Source: Laguncularia racemosa
Taxonomy: Eukaryota > Streptophyta > Magnoliopsida > Myrtales > Combretaceae
Direction of reading: 5' to 3'
Length of the DNA stretch: 64,000 nucleotides
Assembly (NCBI GenBank): GCA_037954665.1
Contig: JBBMOL010000012.1
Span: 7,006,001 to 7,070,000 of the forward strand
Positions 48,718-61,096 of the stretch are shown one piece after another (the first letter of the stretch is position 1; every line of letters begins with the position of its first letter). The notes beneath the pieces were generated by a model. It was not told the origin of the DNA, searched no databases, and saw nothing but the letters and a program-made list of their open reading frames with translations. The translations under genes were made by a program, and so were the position numbers.

Positions 48718-49122
48718 TAATAAGTAAGGATATAAATGATGCATATAAAAGAAACTAGGATGACTAAAACACTTGTGCTATAATATACATCTAACTCATT
48801 AGAATTGGAAATAGAAGACCTAGACATTAACTTCATTCAACACCTAGGACTTCCTCTGGAGATGTAATAAAGGTCACTAAGTTCCTTAGCACTACTAATT
48901 ATAATTCTTGAAGACTGGTCCTACAAGACATAAGAAGTTGAAGAGAATGTCACTTTACAATTTATGTCCTTAGATAATTTACTAATTGACAATAAATTGT
49001 ATTGTAGTTCAAGTACGTATAGAGTGTTAGTTAGTTTCATATTAGCAAAGTATACAGTCCCTTTTCCTGAAATTTTACTTAGGTTGTCATAGATGGTAAG
49101 AGAATCAAAATACACTTATGAT

Positions 49123-49920
49123 TAAGGTAAGTGGGTAAACCTATTGTACAAGGTATCTATTAATACTTTACTAAATCGGATAGGTTCTGGATGGATATTA
49201 AGAGTTATAAAGTAAGTTTCAAGTATAGCTTTTCTAAGATCTACTCTCATAGGGTAAGATATGGATATAAGGTCTTTCTAACAAGTATTTACCTTGGAAC
49301 CTGTACTCTAAGGTATATAGAGTATGAATTGTAGAATATCCTATACTTATCTTATATAATATTATTAAATAATATTAATAAATAAATTGTAAATGACAAT
49401 ATTAGAATTTTTTGGAAATAAATATTTCAATAAAAAAAAACCTACGTTCATAAGTTAATAATCTGAAATGGTTAAATTTAATGCTATCCCTCTTTCTTTT
49501 CTTTATTCTTCCCCCTTTTTTTTCTCTAACTTTAAGTTTTCTGTTTTTTTTTTGCCTTTTTTTTTATTTGCTAAATAGTGAGATTGTAAAATTTGAAATA
49601 ATTAAAGTTAAAAAATTACTTTTTTTTTAATTTCACATATTTTGTCACAAATTTCATAAATTTTGCATATTAAGAATTTATAATTTATATATAAATTACT
49701 TTTTTAATATCACATAACTTAAAATTTATAAAAATGAAGATAAAATTTACAAGTTTTATAAGGTACCCTATATGTTATAGATTATACAAGACACAAGATA
49801 CAAGGTAGTTTCAATGTATTATAAGATAGGTTTCAGCTTTAAAATTTAGTAACTTGTATCTTATAGGATAAGATATGGATAAAACTTTATACTCTATTTA
49901 CTTTGTACTTGCTTGCCTTA
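49123..49920. mobile_element. AT-rich hAT-like MITE (798 bp) inside the copia protease region
   Basis: The ends pair taaggtaagtgggta with the right end's reverse complement taaggcaagcaagta (about 11 of 15 identical). The flanks cttatgat (49115-49122) and cttttgat (49921-49928) match at 7 of 8 positions, fitting an 8-bp hAT duplication. Copia coding sequence stops at one side and resumes at the other. The interior also shows inverted similarity (aagatatggatataagg versus aagatatggataaaac), and no coding capacity. Confidence 0.75.
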
Positions 49921-50331
49921 CTTTTGATTTGAAGCATCCGTATTAATTATCTAACATTCCCGTCCTATGCCATGTGAAAGAGGCAAAACAGTACCTAGTT
50001 TGGTAATCGCCCCATACTTGCTAGTTTTACCATTGCAAGATTTTAATCGAGTCTGACCAAGTAGGAGTTGGAGGAAAGCAACTTGGGGTTTGGTGTGCGA
50101 AACTCATGCTTGACATTGATGAACCCACAACTTTCACATCCATAATAGTGTCTTTAATCTGGGCATCCCTTTTATTTTGTTGCATGGTCAACTTATTGCG
50201 AATGGAGTCAAGTAGTGTATAGGAGTCAAACTTATGTTTGGTGCCAATTGATGACTCTTGTGTTTTTTGAGGTAAATCACTCATTTCTAGTTACTTTAGG
50301 TCGATGGGGATTGGCTGAAGCTTTGATTCCA

Positions 50332-50659
50332 TGAAGAAATTCATGAACATGAAGGAATTCATGAAATAAAATCACCACTTTATTCTCTCACTGGATTGGA
50401 ATATATACATGGAGAATGAATTTGATCACATCCCAATTAGATTGGAAGGAATCCCTTAAAAGAATTAAAAATAGCTAAATACTAGGGAGGATACAAAAAA
50501 AAAAAACCTAAAAACAACATCTATTATCCATAACCATAAAGCAAATAAAATAAAATAATGGAGAGAGCAAAAACAAGTTTATTAAGATATGGTATTAAAT
50601 TATGTTTGACAAGAATTGAAGAAGATGATGCTAAACCGATAATATCCAGAATTTCAATA
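50332..50659 (-). repeat. Copia 5' LTR (328 bp)
   Basis: Matches the 3' LTR at 44305-44603. It carries about 20 extra bases near its plus-strand left end, where catgaa/attcatga units are repeated. The adjoining primer binding site has two or three changes from the tRNA-Met consensus. Confidence 0.85.
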
Positions 50660-51206
50660 ATAAGGAATAGAAAAATTATTCCCTGACATAGGTATAGTTA
50701 TTCCTAATTACAAAATTTCATTTTGATTATACACATGGGAGCTCTAAATTTTCATTCATTGTGCATAAAAGAAATGCTCTCCATCACTAATTTCACGTCT
50801 AACAATTTGCATATAAAGATAATTGAGCTTGCTTAATTTTCAGTGCACATGTCTAACTCAAATAATCATTAATCAGTTTAGTTAAAATTGTAAACCTCCT
50901 TATTTAGTACGCTAAACAAATGATTAGTCGTAAATAAAGATTTACGACTTCACAGATATAAGGAATGCAAACACTAATTTAGCATGCTTAATTTTTAGAG
51001 CACATGTTTAGCTCAAATAATTGGTGTAATTAAATTGTAAATTTCGTTTTTTATTGTGTTAAACGAATTTTCTGTTGTAAACAAAAGTATAAAACTCTTA
51101 AAATTAACTCTAGAGCACATTTAATTTTTGACAAAAAAGCAAAAGTCATACAAGTTGTAGCAAAGTAACTCTTCTTTTAAGTTCAAATAATAACACGCTG
51201 AATCTC
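50660..51206. other. Gene-free AT-rich spacer between copia and CACTA elements
   Basis: No ORF or element boundary. Two related halves (near 50830-50900 and 50985-51060, both with agcacatgttagctcaaataat-like text) suggest an old duplication. Confidence 0.45.
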
Positions 51207-52872
51207 CCTACTACAAAACAAGCCATCGTACTTGGAAATAATAGTGAAATTAAACAAATCAATGAAACAATATATTTTTACTTAGCAGAATATAAATCAA
51301 AAGGAAATGAAATTGAAAATAGAGATGAATCCACATATGCATTTGCCGATAGTCTTATCAAATAAATCCACGACTGGTTCAAAATGAAATAATTCACTAA
51401 ACGGTGAATGAGATGAGCAGATGTCTCCTTTTATTTTATTTTATTTTTTTTAATTTTCGTTGTGATGCTTGAAAAAGAATAAGTCCTGTTTTAAGGATGT
51501 CAAGAGTAGGCATATCAAATCTCGAGAAGGCTAACCTCCATAACATCATTTAACAAAAACCTATTTTTTAAATGCATCATATGTTGTGTTTTCATGTATC
51601 TACTTACTTTTTGTGCTCCTTGATATTATGTTTTCTGATCATGAAGTCTTAACTTGACCTTAAAAATTAACTTAAAGAAATTTATTTCGTAGTAGCAAGT
51701 TGTGAACTTGGTGCTCGGTGTCATCAAGTCATTAAGCTATAAGCTTTTTTTTCTCTCTCTCAATGAGGCTTTTAAATGCAGATTAGGTTAATTGCTAGTA
51801 GACGCTACACCTTCTTGTCGATGAATAGCTGCTACTTGGTTTTGCTTTCCGCCATCCACTTCTAATTGGAAATCCTTATCTCTGACTCTCTATTTTACTA
51901 GTGGGTTCAAGTGTTTGTTGCATTGCATCATTTGCGATCTATTTGAGTTTTTAGGGTTTAGTCAATAGAAAGCTTAGTAAGAGACATAGAAAGGTAACGT
52001 AAGGTTTTTTATTTTGACTTTTAAATTTAGATTATAAATACTATGAACATATTTTGAATACAATACTTTCTAGTTTTTACCAATTGAAATGTAAATATAA
52101 AACCACATTTTATTGGTTAGTTGATATTAGTGATTTTGAGGTACAGTGATGTTATCATTTTGGTGTTATATCTATGGTTTTACTTTGTGTTTATTCAAAG
52201 AAATTTTCTTCTTCTTCTTTTTTTTTTTTTTCTATTTAATTATTTATTTTTGTGTGTGTGGAGATGTGGATATTAGTGATTCTTAGGAACAAAAAGGATA
52301 AAGTGGTAGCATGCCAAGTCGCATCATGAGAAATATCAATGAAATTGAGGAAAAAGGAAAATTTTCTTTATTATCCTATTCCATAGTTGTTAAACGTTAC
52401 CAAATGTTCACTATTATTATAAAAAGCTACTAAATTTTATAGTTTTTTTAAATTATTGTAATAATACTTGAAAATTGTAAAACTTTGATTATGATAGATA
52501 TTAAAAAAAAAAAAGCCTGGAAAAGTGTTTGGCATGAAATAAATATATGCACTTAGTTTTTCTTCCATCTTTAAGGAGAAATTTGTTACCAATTTTCATT
52601 TAGAAGAACTTAGTTTCATCTTTAAAGATGACAAATGTACGGTAATACATAGATTCAACAAGTAGTGCATGATTGTCACCATATGCTTGTTCTAAGAAGT
52701 GTTCATGTTGGGAAGTTATATATTGAAATGAAACCTTTAGGGACAAAATTTTACTTTTATCATTGCATAATGCGGAAAAACTAACTAGGTTCTCAAAGCA
52801 TACCTGTTTCATAGATTAGATAAAAAATTTTATAGCTTCTATTTTAGTGTTATTTGTCTTCTCTCTTATCCC

Positions 52873-55520
52873 ATGAAAGTTGAATTCCATGATATCAAAA
52901 CTAAAGAATACCAATGGGGTGTGGAGACTTTTATTGCATACTTGCACTTGAAGTATGAAGTGGATACGAGGTTAAGTTGTTCCTATAAGAAATGCTTAAA
53001 CTACCATCCGTACATTGTGTATGTGATAAAAGCACACTTACATGTAGATGGGATAGATGTAACTTGCTAATGTTAGATATATCATACTAAGGAGTTGAAT
53101 ATTGAATTACCTATGAGACCTTGGGGTAGGTTACTTTATAGAGAGTGAGAAATGAGTCCCAATATGGAGGAGGGGTATGATGGGGCAAATGAAGATGATA
53201 TTGATAAACTTGATGAGAAGCTTGAAGACTTAAGGGCATATATTGAAAATTAAGTTGAAGATTTAACTCTCAAGGATGGCTTTGATATCTCAACTAATTT
53301 TTTAGATGGGCTAAGAGTTAACTTATGGTAAGAGCTTTATCGAAGGTGTAGGTTTTTGAAATTCTCATTTATAGTGAAGCTCCTCCATTTGAAGGTATAT
53401 AATAAGTGGAGCAACAAGTCTTTTGACATGCTTTTTCAATTGTTGTGTAATATGTTATCTAATGGAGAGTCTCTTCCCAAGTCATACTATTATGCAAACA
53501 AGTAATTGAGGGGATTAGACATGGGTTTTCATTATATTTATGCATCCAAATATGATTGTTGTTTATTTTTGAGGTAGTAATAAGCATTTTACTCAATGTC
53601 CAACTTGTGGTATCTCAAGGTATAAGGTATTTAGTGATCTAGGAAAGCTTTTCCTCATAAGGTTTTACATTACTTTCCCCTGAAACCAAGGTTACAATGC
53701 CTTTTCTTGAATCCTAAAATTGCTAAGAAGATGTATTGACATAAGAGGAACCCAAGAGATAAGACAACTTTATGGGTCATTGTGTAGATAGATTATGTTA
53801 ATTTAGCTTTGATATTGAATTTCCAAGTTTACAAGGGATGCTTGCAATGTAAGGTTAGGTCTAACCAGTGACAGCTTCAATCCTTTTGAGACTATGAGCC
53901 AATCATATAGCATGTGGCTCATAGTGTTACTTACATGTAACTTACCTCCTTAGATGTACTTGGAGAAAGAGTATCTAATGATATTATTGTTAATCTTAGG
54001 ACCTAAAGCATTGGGGAAGGAGATTGACATCTACTTACAACCCTTAATTGATAAATTGAAAGATCTTTGGATTAATGGGTTATAGACATACGAAACATAC
54101 TCAAAGTCTTTCTTCAAAATACTTGCCACACTAATGTGGTGCATCAACTTTCCTACAACCTATCTAGTTGGAGCACAAAGGATATAGTGCTTGCTTGTAT
54201 TCAAAGATTAAACACCATCTATAAGGCTTAACAACAAGATTGAGTACATTGCTCATTGGTTGTAGTTGAAAATGGATCATTGATGAGATGCAACTTGAAA
54301 TTTGATGGAATATGTGATAATTGTGATGCGCCTAAAGAGTATTCCAGTGATGATATTCTTCGCTAACTACATTATGTGGAAGAATTGCATACGAGAAAGC
54401 ATCTAGAAAAAATTTAGAAGAATCCATCGAGTTGACGAGTTCAACTAGATAAAAAATCAATATTCTTTTGGTTGCCACATTGGTTAAAGTTGGTGCTTAG
54501 ACATGATTTGGATATCATGTACATTGAGTCTTGGTATAATGCTTGGGACTAAGGGAAAGACAAAAAAAAAAAAAAAACACCTATAAGGTTAGGTTTGACC
54601 TAAAGGAACTTGGTAATAGAAAGTAACTACATTTGGTGAAGCAGGTTGATGGCAAATATTCAATACCATGTGCTAATTGTGCTTATAATACTAATAAGAG
54701 GATATCTTTCTATTAGTTTCTAAAGAGTGTTAGATTATTTGATAGTTATGTGTCCCATATAGATAGGTGTATTAACAACTTAGACTAAAAGCATTATAGT
54801 ATAAAGAGCTATAATTTGTGGCATATTGCCTAAGGTTGTCACCTTAGCCATGATTAAGCTTGAGACTTTTTTGAGAGGCTATATAGACTTATTTTAAAAG
54901 TTGAAGAGGTAAAAAGATGCAGATTAACATTATTAGCATACTATATAAGTTAGAGTTGATTTTTCTCTGTCTTTTTTGACGTAATGGTGCATTTAGTTAT
55001 CCACTTGCCTCAAGAGGTATTGATGGCTAAACCACTTATTTACTATTGCAAGTATCCTATTGAGATGTATAATATAGACATAATATTTACCACTTTTAAG
55101 TTGTTATTCAAGCTTCTCCCACTCTATTTAAATTCTTAACTGTAGATGGTTAAGCTTTTGAAAGCAGTTTGTTAGAGATAAAGCTTCTCTATAAAGCTCT
55201 ACTGTGGAAGCTTATCTTGTTCAAGAGTATTTGATTTGGTGTTTATTCTACTTACATGGCATTAAGACAGCATTTAATTGCCTTGAATAGGAATTTTGAT
55301 TCTTTAGAAGAGGATGCTATGAATGTCTTTACAAATAGAGTTGTTTCATTTCACCTCCATATATTGTATTATTAAATAAGGAGGTTAAAGTTTCTAAATA
55401 GTACGTTATCGATAATTGCCATGAGATTTAACCTTATTTTAGGGGTATTCTACACTCACAATACAGTGACAACATTGATGGGCACTACAAAAGTAGATTT
55501 GGTTGAAGGTTTATGAATAA
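52873..55520 (+). pseudogene. CACTA tnp2-type transposase, left copy
   Basis: Joining frames across many stops gives the tnp2 family order. The N-terminal part (GVETFIAYLHLKYEVDTRL, cysteine region) comes first. Then come LHLKVYNKWSNKSFDMLFQL, SLPKSYYYANK, NVRLGLTSDSFNPFETMSQS with YSMW, and LGPKALGKEIDIYLQPLI. DLWINGL, KSIFFWLPHWLKLVLRHDLD and FDVMVHLVIHLPQEVLMAKP follow, ending with RQHLIALNRNFD. It is nearly full length but has tens of stops, so it is dead. Confidence 0.88.
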
Positions 55521-56099
55521 GGCAAATATAGGAAATGTCATTCAAAGATAATTACATATTTTATAATGAAAATTTTGATATTTTTGGATAAGCATCAACT
55601 TTTTTTTTATTATTGATAATGCATATAACGCATTGATGACCAAGTCACAACTTTCGTATAACATAATCATTTGAAGCATTTCTAGGTTGATAATATATTT
55701 TGCTTGGCAATGTTGCAGGTGAATATATTGTATATAAGTTGTGACTTAGTCATCAATGCATTATATGCATTATCAATGAGACCCAATTCATGCTTCAAGA
55801 GATACAATAAACTGATATATACTAGTGTTCAATTTCACACATTAGACTTTAATAGGAGAGAGAAGACCCAGAATAATGGAGTGCTTGTAGAAGGAAATTA
55901 AGGGGATATGCAGTCATCGGTGGAATTTTATAGGTTTTTAAAAGGTATATATATATATAAGTTTATTTATATTAAAAGAAAAGTAATCTTCCTATTTAGA
56001 TATAAGTGCTAGGACATTAATGAGTGGCATCACATTGAAAGAGTTGACGATGGTTGATACATGATATGAAAATGATCCATATGTTTTAACATTGCAAAC

Positions 56100-57420
56100 T
56101 AAATAAATATATTACCTAGAGGAAATGAAATTGTGTGCTAATTGGTGTGTGGTGCAACGTTTTGAGCATTATCACAATTATAATATAAATATAAACTCTC
56201 TCATTGGTGATGTAAATTTGTTTACTGATGTTGAAGCTCAATTAGCATATGAGAACATAGAGGAACTTCTCATAAGGGACAAGGAAATATGAGTGTCCGC
56301 CAGTAGTTGATTGTGATGTTATTGTCCTATAGAGAATTGATGAATGTCCTGACATTATTGTTGGAGAAGTAGTAGAAATGATAGTTCAAGAATTTGATCA
56401 ATTATAACTTAATGCTAGTATTGAATTCAATGAAGATGAGGATAAAGATGAGAAGTTTGATGATACACTTGTTCATTATGATAACAATGGTGATGATTGT
56501 ATAATATTTTTTTGTACTTGCGAAGTTTTTTTTTTTTTAAATTTATGTCATTTCAATTGTATTTTTAATCATTGCATGATACTATTATTTACTACTTTAT
56601 TTGTAGTTCCTTATGCTTTCATTTATGTATGATATGGTTTTTCATTTTAGCCATTAAACAATATTCTTGGTTATAAGACTTTTATTTTATATATATCTTC
56701 TCATATTTTTATTCACATTTAAGTTGTATGTTTTAATAATTGATAAATGCCTTCATTGTTTGATTGTAGGATTATAATGGTTGGAGGATGAGGTAATGCA
56801 CGAAGAAGAAGGGGACAAAGGGCAAGTTGTGACCCTAACTCGAGATTTAATGATAAATGGAGTTCTCACCATAGTAAGGAGGAGTTGCAATAACATCACC
56901 AAAGTGGATGCAATTCCTCTACTTAGGATGATGCTATAACAAATGCCCCCACACATAATCATACTTCCACCAATAATCTAGTAAATTCATCTACATATGG
57001 AAGCATTCCATCTAATCCTATTCGATCCTTAGGTAACCTATCTAAGTGTGTCTATTAAAATAATATGGAAGTTGTTATCTCATACAAAAAAAATTTCTAT
57101 CCCAATTGTTTGTAATAGTTAAAAGCTTAATATCATGCATGAGAAGTGTATATTGAGGATAAGCATTGAAAAGGGAGAATAATAAAAGAAAGGGTAAAAT
57201 GGTAATGAAATTTACAACATTTGGTGGTCGTCCACTAATAAAAGACCAATCAACAAAGATGGCATCTAAAATTGTGAAGCTATGTTGGGATTTGTTGCCA
57301 TAGTGTTGATCATTGGAGAAAATTCTCTTTAGTAGAATAACAACTTGCTTGGGAGAGAGTACTGTTAAATATCATCTAAATGTATTTAAAAACAAGCTCT
57401 CTTAATTTTAAGGCTTTAAA
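56100..57420 (+). pseudogene. 3' coding remnant of the left CACTA copy
   Basis: Acidic codons (about 56340-56500) are followed by a separate degenerate reading (RRRGQRASCDPNSRF near 56800; NLQHLVVV near 57210). It occupies the place of the second gene of CACTA elements, but I could not assign a domain. The same text recurs inverted at about 57960-59350, which shows it is part of the element. Confidence 0.55.
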
Positions 57421-57679
57421 GTTTATATGCTAATAATGAGCAATATCATTATTATTCTTTCAACTTTATTTGACTTAATTTTTCCACTGACTTATAGAAT
57501 TTCATCATTTATGAATTGATAACATGTGCTTATTTGTTGTGATTGTTTTCCTTACATGATAAATTAACAATATGACATTTGATAACTCATTTATGTTTAT
57601 GACATAAGCTTGTTTGTTATATCTAGACAATATATGATTAGATGTTTTAATCGATTATGCATTTTTTCCCTATAGTAGG

Positions 57680-57744
57680 CATAGGATGCTGTCAATACAT
57701 TAAATATGTTATATTTGGACAATACATGTGCAAATAGAATCCAA
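57680..57744. other. 65-bp spacer at the centre of the inverted CACTA pair
   Basis: Unmatched sequence between the two inward-facing termini (tagtagg ending 57679 and cctacta starting 57745). It contains gacaatacatgtgcaaatag and no repeat of its own. Confidence 0.75.
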
Positions 57745-59399
57745 CCTACTATAGGGGAAAAAATGTATGATTGATTAAAATATCTTATCATATATTAAAA
57801 AAATATAACAAACAAACCTATGTCATAGACATAAATGAGTCAACAAATGCCACATTATTGATTCATCATATGAGGAAAACAATCACAACAAATAACATAG
57901 GTTGTCGATTCATAATAATGAAATTCTCTAAGTTGGTAAAAAAACTTAGTTAAAGAAAATTGAAGGAATAGTAATGACATTGTTGATTTCTAGCATATGA
58001 AAATTCTAGCCTTAAAATTAAAAAAGCTCATTTTTAAACAAATTTAGATGATATATACCAATATTCTCTCTTAAGTACGTTGTTTTTATACTAAGAAAAA
58101 ATTTCTCCAATCATTAACATTAAGTGGTAGCAAGTCTTGACATGCCTTCCCAATTTCGAATGCCATCTTTATGGATTGATTCGCCTTTAGTGACAACCAC
58201 TAGATGTTGTAAACTCAATGACCATTTTATCCTTTCTTCTATTATTTTCCCTTCTCGATGCTTATCCATGATATGCACTTTTCTTACCAATGGATGATAT
58301 TAAGCTCTTAGTTATTATAAATAGGAGGGAAAAATTGTTTTATATGAGATAAGAACTTTTATTATTTTAATAGACACATTTAGATAGATTACCTAAAGAT
58401 TGGGTGAGATTAGATAAAAAGCTACCTTGTATAGATGAATCTATTGGGTTCTTAGTGGAAGTAATATTATGGATGGGGGCATTTATTGTAGCATCAGCCT
58501 AAATAGAGGAATTGCATCTATCTTGGTGACCTCTTTGTAGCTCCTCATAATATGAAATTTCAATACATCATTAATCTCAAGATAGGGATCATAACTTACC
58601 CTTCCTTCCCTTTTTCTTTGTAGATTCCTTCATTCTCTAGCCATTATAATCTTATAATCAAACAATAAAGATATCTATCAATTATTGAAAACATACAACT
58701 TAAACATAAATAAAAATATAAGAAGATCTATATAAAATAAAAGTCTTATAATCAAGAATACTGTTTGATAGTTAAAAAAAAAAAATAACATCATACATAA
58801 ATGAAAACATAAAGAAGTTTAGATAAAGTAATAAATCATAACTTGACAGTATTATGCAATGATTAGAAACACAAATAAAATGGTGACATAAATTAAAAAA
58901 TAAACTTTGAAAGTATAAAAAATTAGTACAAATATCATCACTATTATCATAATCAACATGTATCATCAAGCTCCTCATCTTCATTAAATTCAATACTAGC
59001 ATCTTGTTGTGATTAAGCATATGCTTGAACTATCCTTTTAACTACTTCTCTAGTAGTAGTGTCAGGACATACATAAATTCTTAATAGCACATTAAAATGA
59101 CAATCAACTACTAGAAGTTGCTAATTTCCTCTTTCCTCATCCCTTATGAGAAGTCCTCCATGCTTTCATCCATCAATTGAGCTTCCATATTAGTAAACAA
59201 ATTTACATTACCAATAAGAGAGATTGCATTATAAATGTAACAATACTCCAAACCATTGCATCACACATTAATCGGTACCTAATTTCATATCCTCTAGATA
59301 ATATATTTGTTTAGCTTATAATGCTAACACATTAGGGTCATTTTCATACCGATTATGAGTAAGCATAATATTTTTGGAGCCATTATCAACTCTTACTTT

Positions 59400-60790
59400 A
59401 CAAACTACTCATCAATGTCCAACCATTGAATTTCAGGTTATTTTTACACTGTGGTCCTTTTGCAACCACATTTTTTTACCAATTATTTGATTTTGTTGTT
59501 GAGCTTTCTAGATTACATTTGATCTTTGCATATAGGACAAGCATTGTATCTATTTGTGCTCCAATCAAATAAGTTCCCATATATAGGGAAGTCGTCAATG
59601 GTCTACATTACTACAACATGCATTTTAAAGGAAGACTTCAGGTATGAGTCATATGTTGATAACCAATCAACCTAAAGATCTTTTAATTCATCAATTAAGG
59701 ATTGCAAATAGATGTTGATCTCCTCCCTTAGTACTTTAGGGCTTAGGATTAACAACAACATCATTAGATACTCTTTCTTTATACAAATCTAAGGAGGTAA
59801 GTTATATGTAAGTAGCACTATAGGCCACGTGCCAATGGTTGGCTTATAGTCCCAAAAGGATTGAAGCCATCACTAGCTAGCCTTAGCCTCATATTGCAAG
59901 TATTCATTATAAAATCAAGAAATTCAATATAAAAGTTACTCCAAGATAACCCATCTACATAATGACTTATAAATTTGTCTTATTTCTTATGCTTCTCTTA
60001 TACCAACACATCTTCTTAGCAATTTTAGAATTCATGAAAATGTGTTGTGACCTTACTTTCATGAGAATGTAATGCAAAACCTTATGAGAAATAGCATTCT
60101 TAGATCCATCGGACACCTTATACCTTAAGATATCATAAGTGGGACATTAAGTAAGGTACTTGTTACTATCCCAAAATAAGCAATAATTGTATTTGCACAC
60201 ATGGATATAATGACAACCCATGGTTTCCTCCCTTAAGTACTTATTACATGATAGTGTAAAATGGGAAGACTCTCCATTAGGTATCACATCACACAAAAAT
60301 TAAAAAAAGCATGTTAAAAGACTTGTTCCACTTATTATATACCTTTACGTGAAGGAGCCTTATTATAGATGAGACTTTTGAGAATTTACACCTTAGATAA
60401 ACCTCCTATTGTAGGTAAATTCTTAATCCATCTAAAAATTGGGTGGGATATCAAAGTCATCCCTTAAAGTTAAACCTTTAGTTTGATTGTCAATATATGC
60501 CCTTAAATCTTCGAACATCTCCTCAAGTCCATTATTATTAACATCATTTGCTCCATTATGCCTTTTTCTCTATATTGGGTCTCATTTCTCACTCTCTATG
60601 ATGTAGCTTACCTAGAGGTCTTATAAGAAATTCAATAGTTGGCTCCTCTCCACATATTTCCAACATTGATGAGTTACATTTATCATATCTACAAGCAAGT
60701 GTGCTTTTTATCATATGCATGATGTGCGAATTGTTGTTTTAGCATTTCCTATATGGACAACTTAACCTTGTGTCCACTTCATACTTTAAG
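59400..60790 (-). pseudogene. CACTA tnp2-type transposase, right copy, internally deleted
   Basis: The minus-strand reading has the same N-terminal (LKYEVDTRLSC) and central tnp2 segments as the left copy, with different stops. After the region matching left position about 54180 it jumps to sequence matching about 55990, a deletion of about 1.7-1.8 kb relative to the left copy. Confidence 0.75.
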
Positions 60791-60799
60791 TGTAAGTAA

Positions 60800-61096
60800 G
60801 GTTAATGTTAGATTTAGTACCTAATATTTGTCCATTTTTAAAATTAATTATCTAAAGTTTTAAAGTGTTAATTTGCTATTGGAATTTTGCTTATTTTTAT
60901 AATTAACTAACTAAACTTTACCCGTTTTATAATCAACTATCTCTGAATTTTACCTATTTTTGTAGTTAACTAGCTAGTTCAAATACTATTAATGACCTTG
61001 AAAAGCTTAGAAGTAGTAAATTGATATTTTTAAACTTGAGATAATTAATTACAAAAATATATAGAGATTAGATACTATATCTAATATTTACTCAGT
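60800..61096. mobile_element. MITE in the right CACTA copy, about 0.3 kb
   Basis: Absent from the equivalent place in the left copy (about 52945), so it is an insertion. Its ends pair gttagatttagtacctaat with the reverse complement of the right end (attagatatagtatctaat), followed by ttttaaaattaattatct on the left and a similar inverted block on the right. A short shared flank taagta suggests the target duplication. Confidence 0.65.

Larger units (their letters stand above)
44640..50284 (-). pseudogene. Degenerate copia gag-pol
   Basis: Domains recognised on the minus strand, in order: a short gag piece (50284-50027); the protease region near 49940, where a motif resembling D-T-G-A-S reads NTDASN and is split by the MITE at 49123-49920; the gag-pre-integrase region (49115-48921, with LYVLELQYNLLSISKL); and integrase (about 48700-47900, CKHCT and FGCVVFI motifs). 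Reverse transcriptase follows (about 47400-45260, KWVFNIKYKSDG, HLVAQGYTQTHGIDYEET, KSLYRLKQSPREWF, EVARSKKEKF), then RNase H to about 44640. Many stops and frameshifts disable it. Confidence 0.88.
44305..50659 (-). mobile_element. Ty1/copia retrotransposon with two nested MITEs
   Basis: The element reads right to left. The 5' LTR is 50659-50332 and the 3' LTR 44603-44305. A degenerate tRNA-Met primer site (plus strand gctttgattcca, 50320-50331) adjoins the 5' LTR, and a polypurine tract (ccctccctcaag on the plus strand, 44604-44615) adjoins the 3' LTR. The LTRs, 328 and 299 bp, differ by indels and many substitutions, so the insertion is old. Two hAT-like MITEs (46004-47326, 49123-49920) lie inside. 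No clean target duplication was seen. Gag is short, suggesting an internal deletion. Confidence 0.88.
51207..57679 (+). mobile_element. CACTA (En/Spm) element relic, left copy, plus orientation
   Basis: The left end reads cctactacaaaaca and the right end (57679) is the reverse complement of cctactatagggaaaaaatg, resembling the CACTACWA termini of CACTA elements with the first bases changed. Between them lies a tnp2-type transposase relic (52873-55520) and a further decayed coding region (about 56230-57420). From about 51570 onward the whole copy is mirrored by 57745-62655. No convincing 3-bp target duplication was found. Confidence 0.75.
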
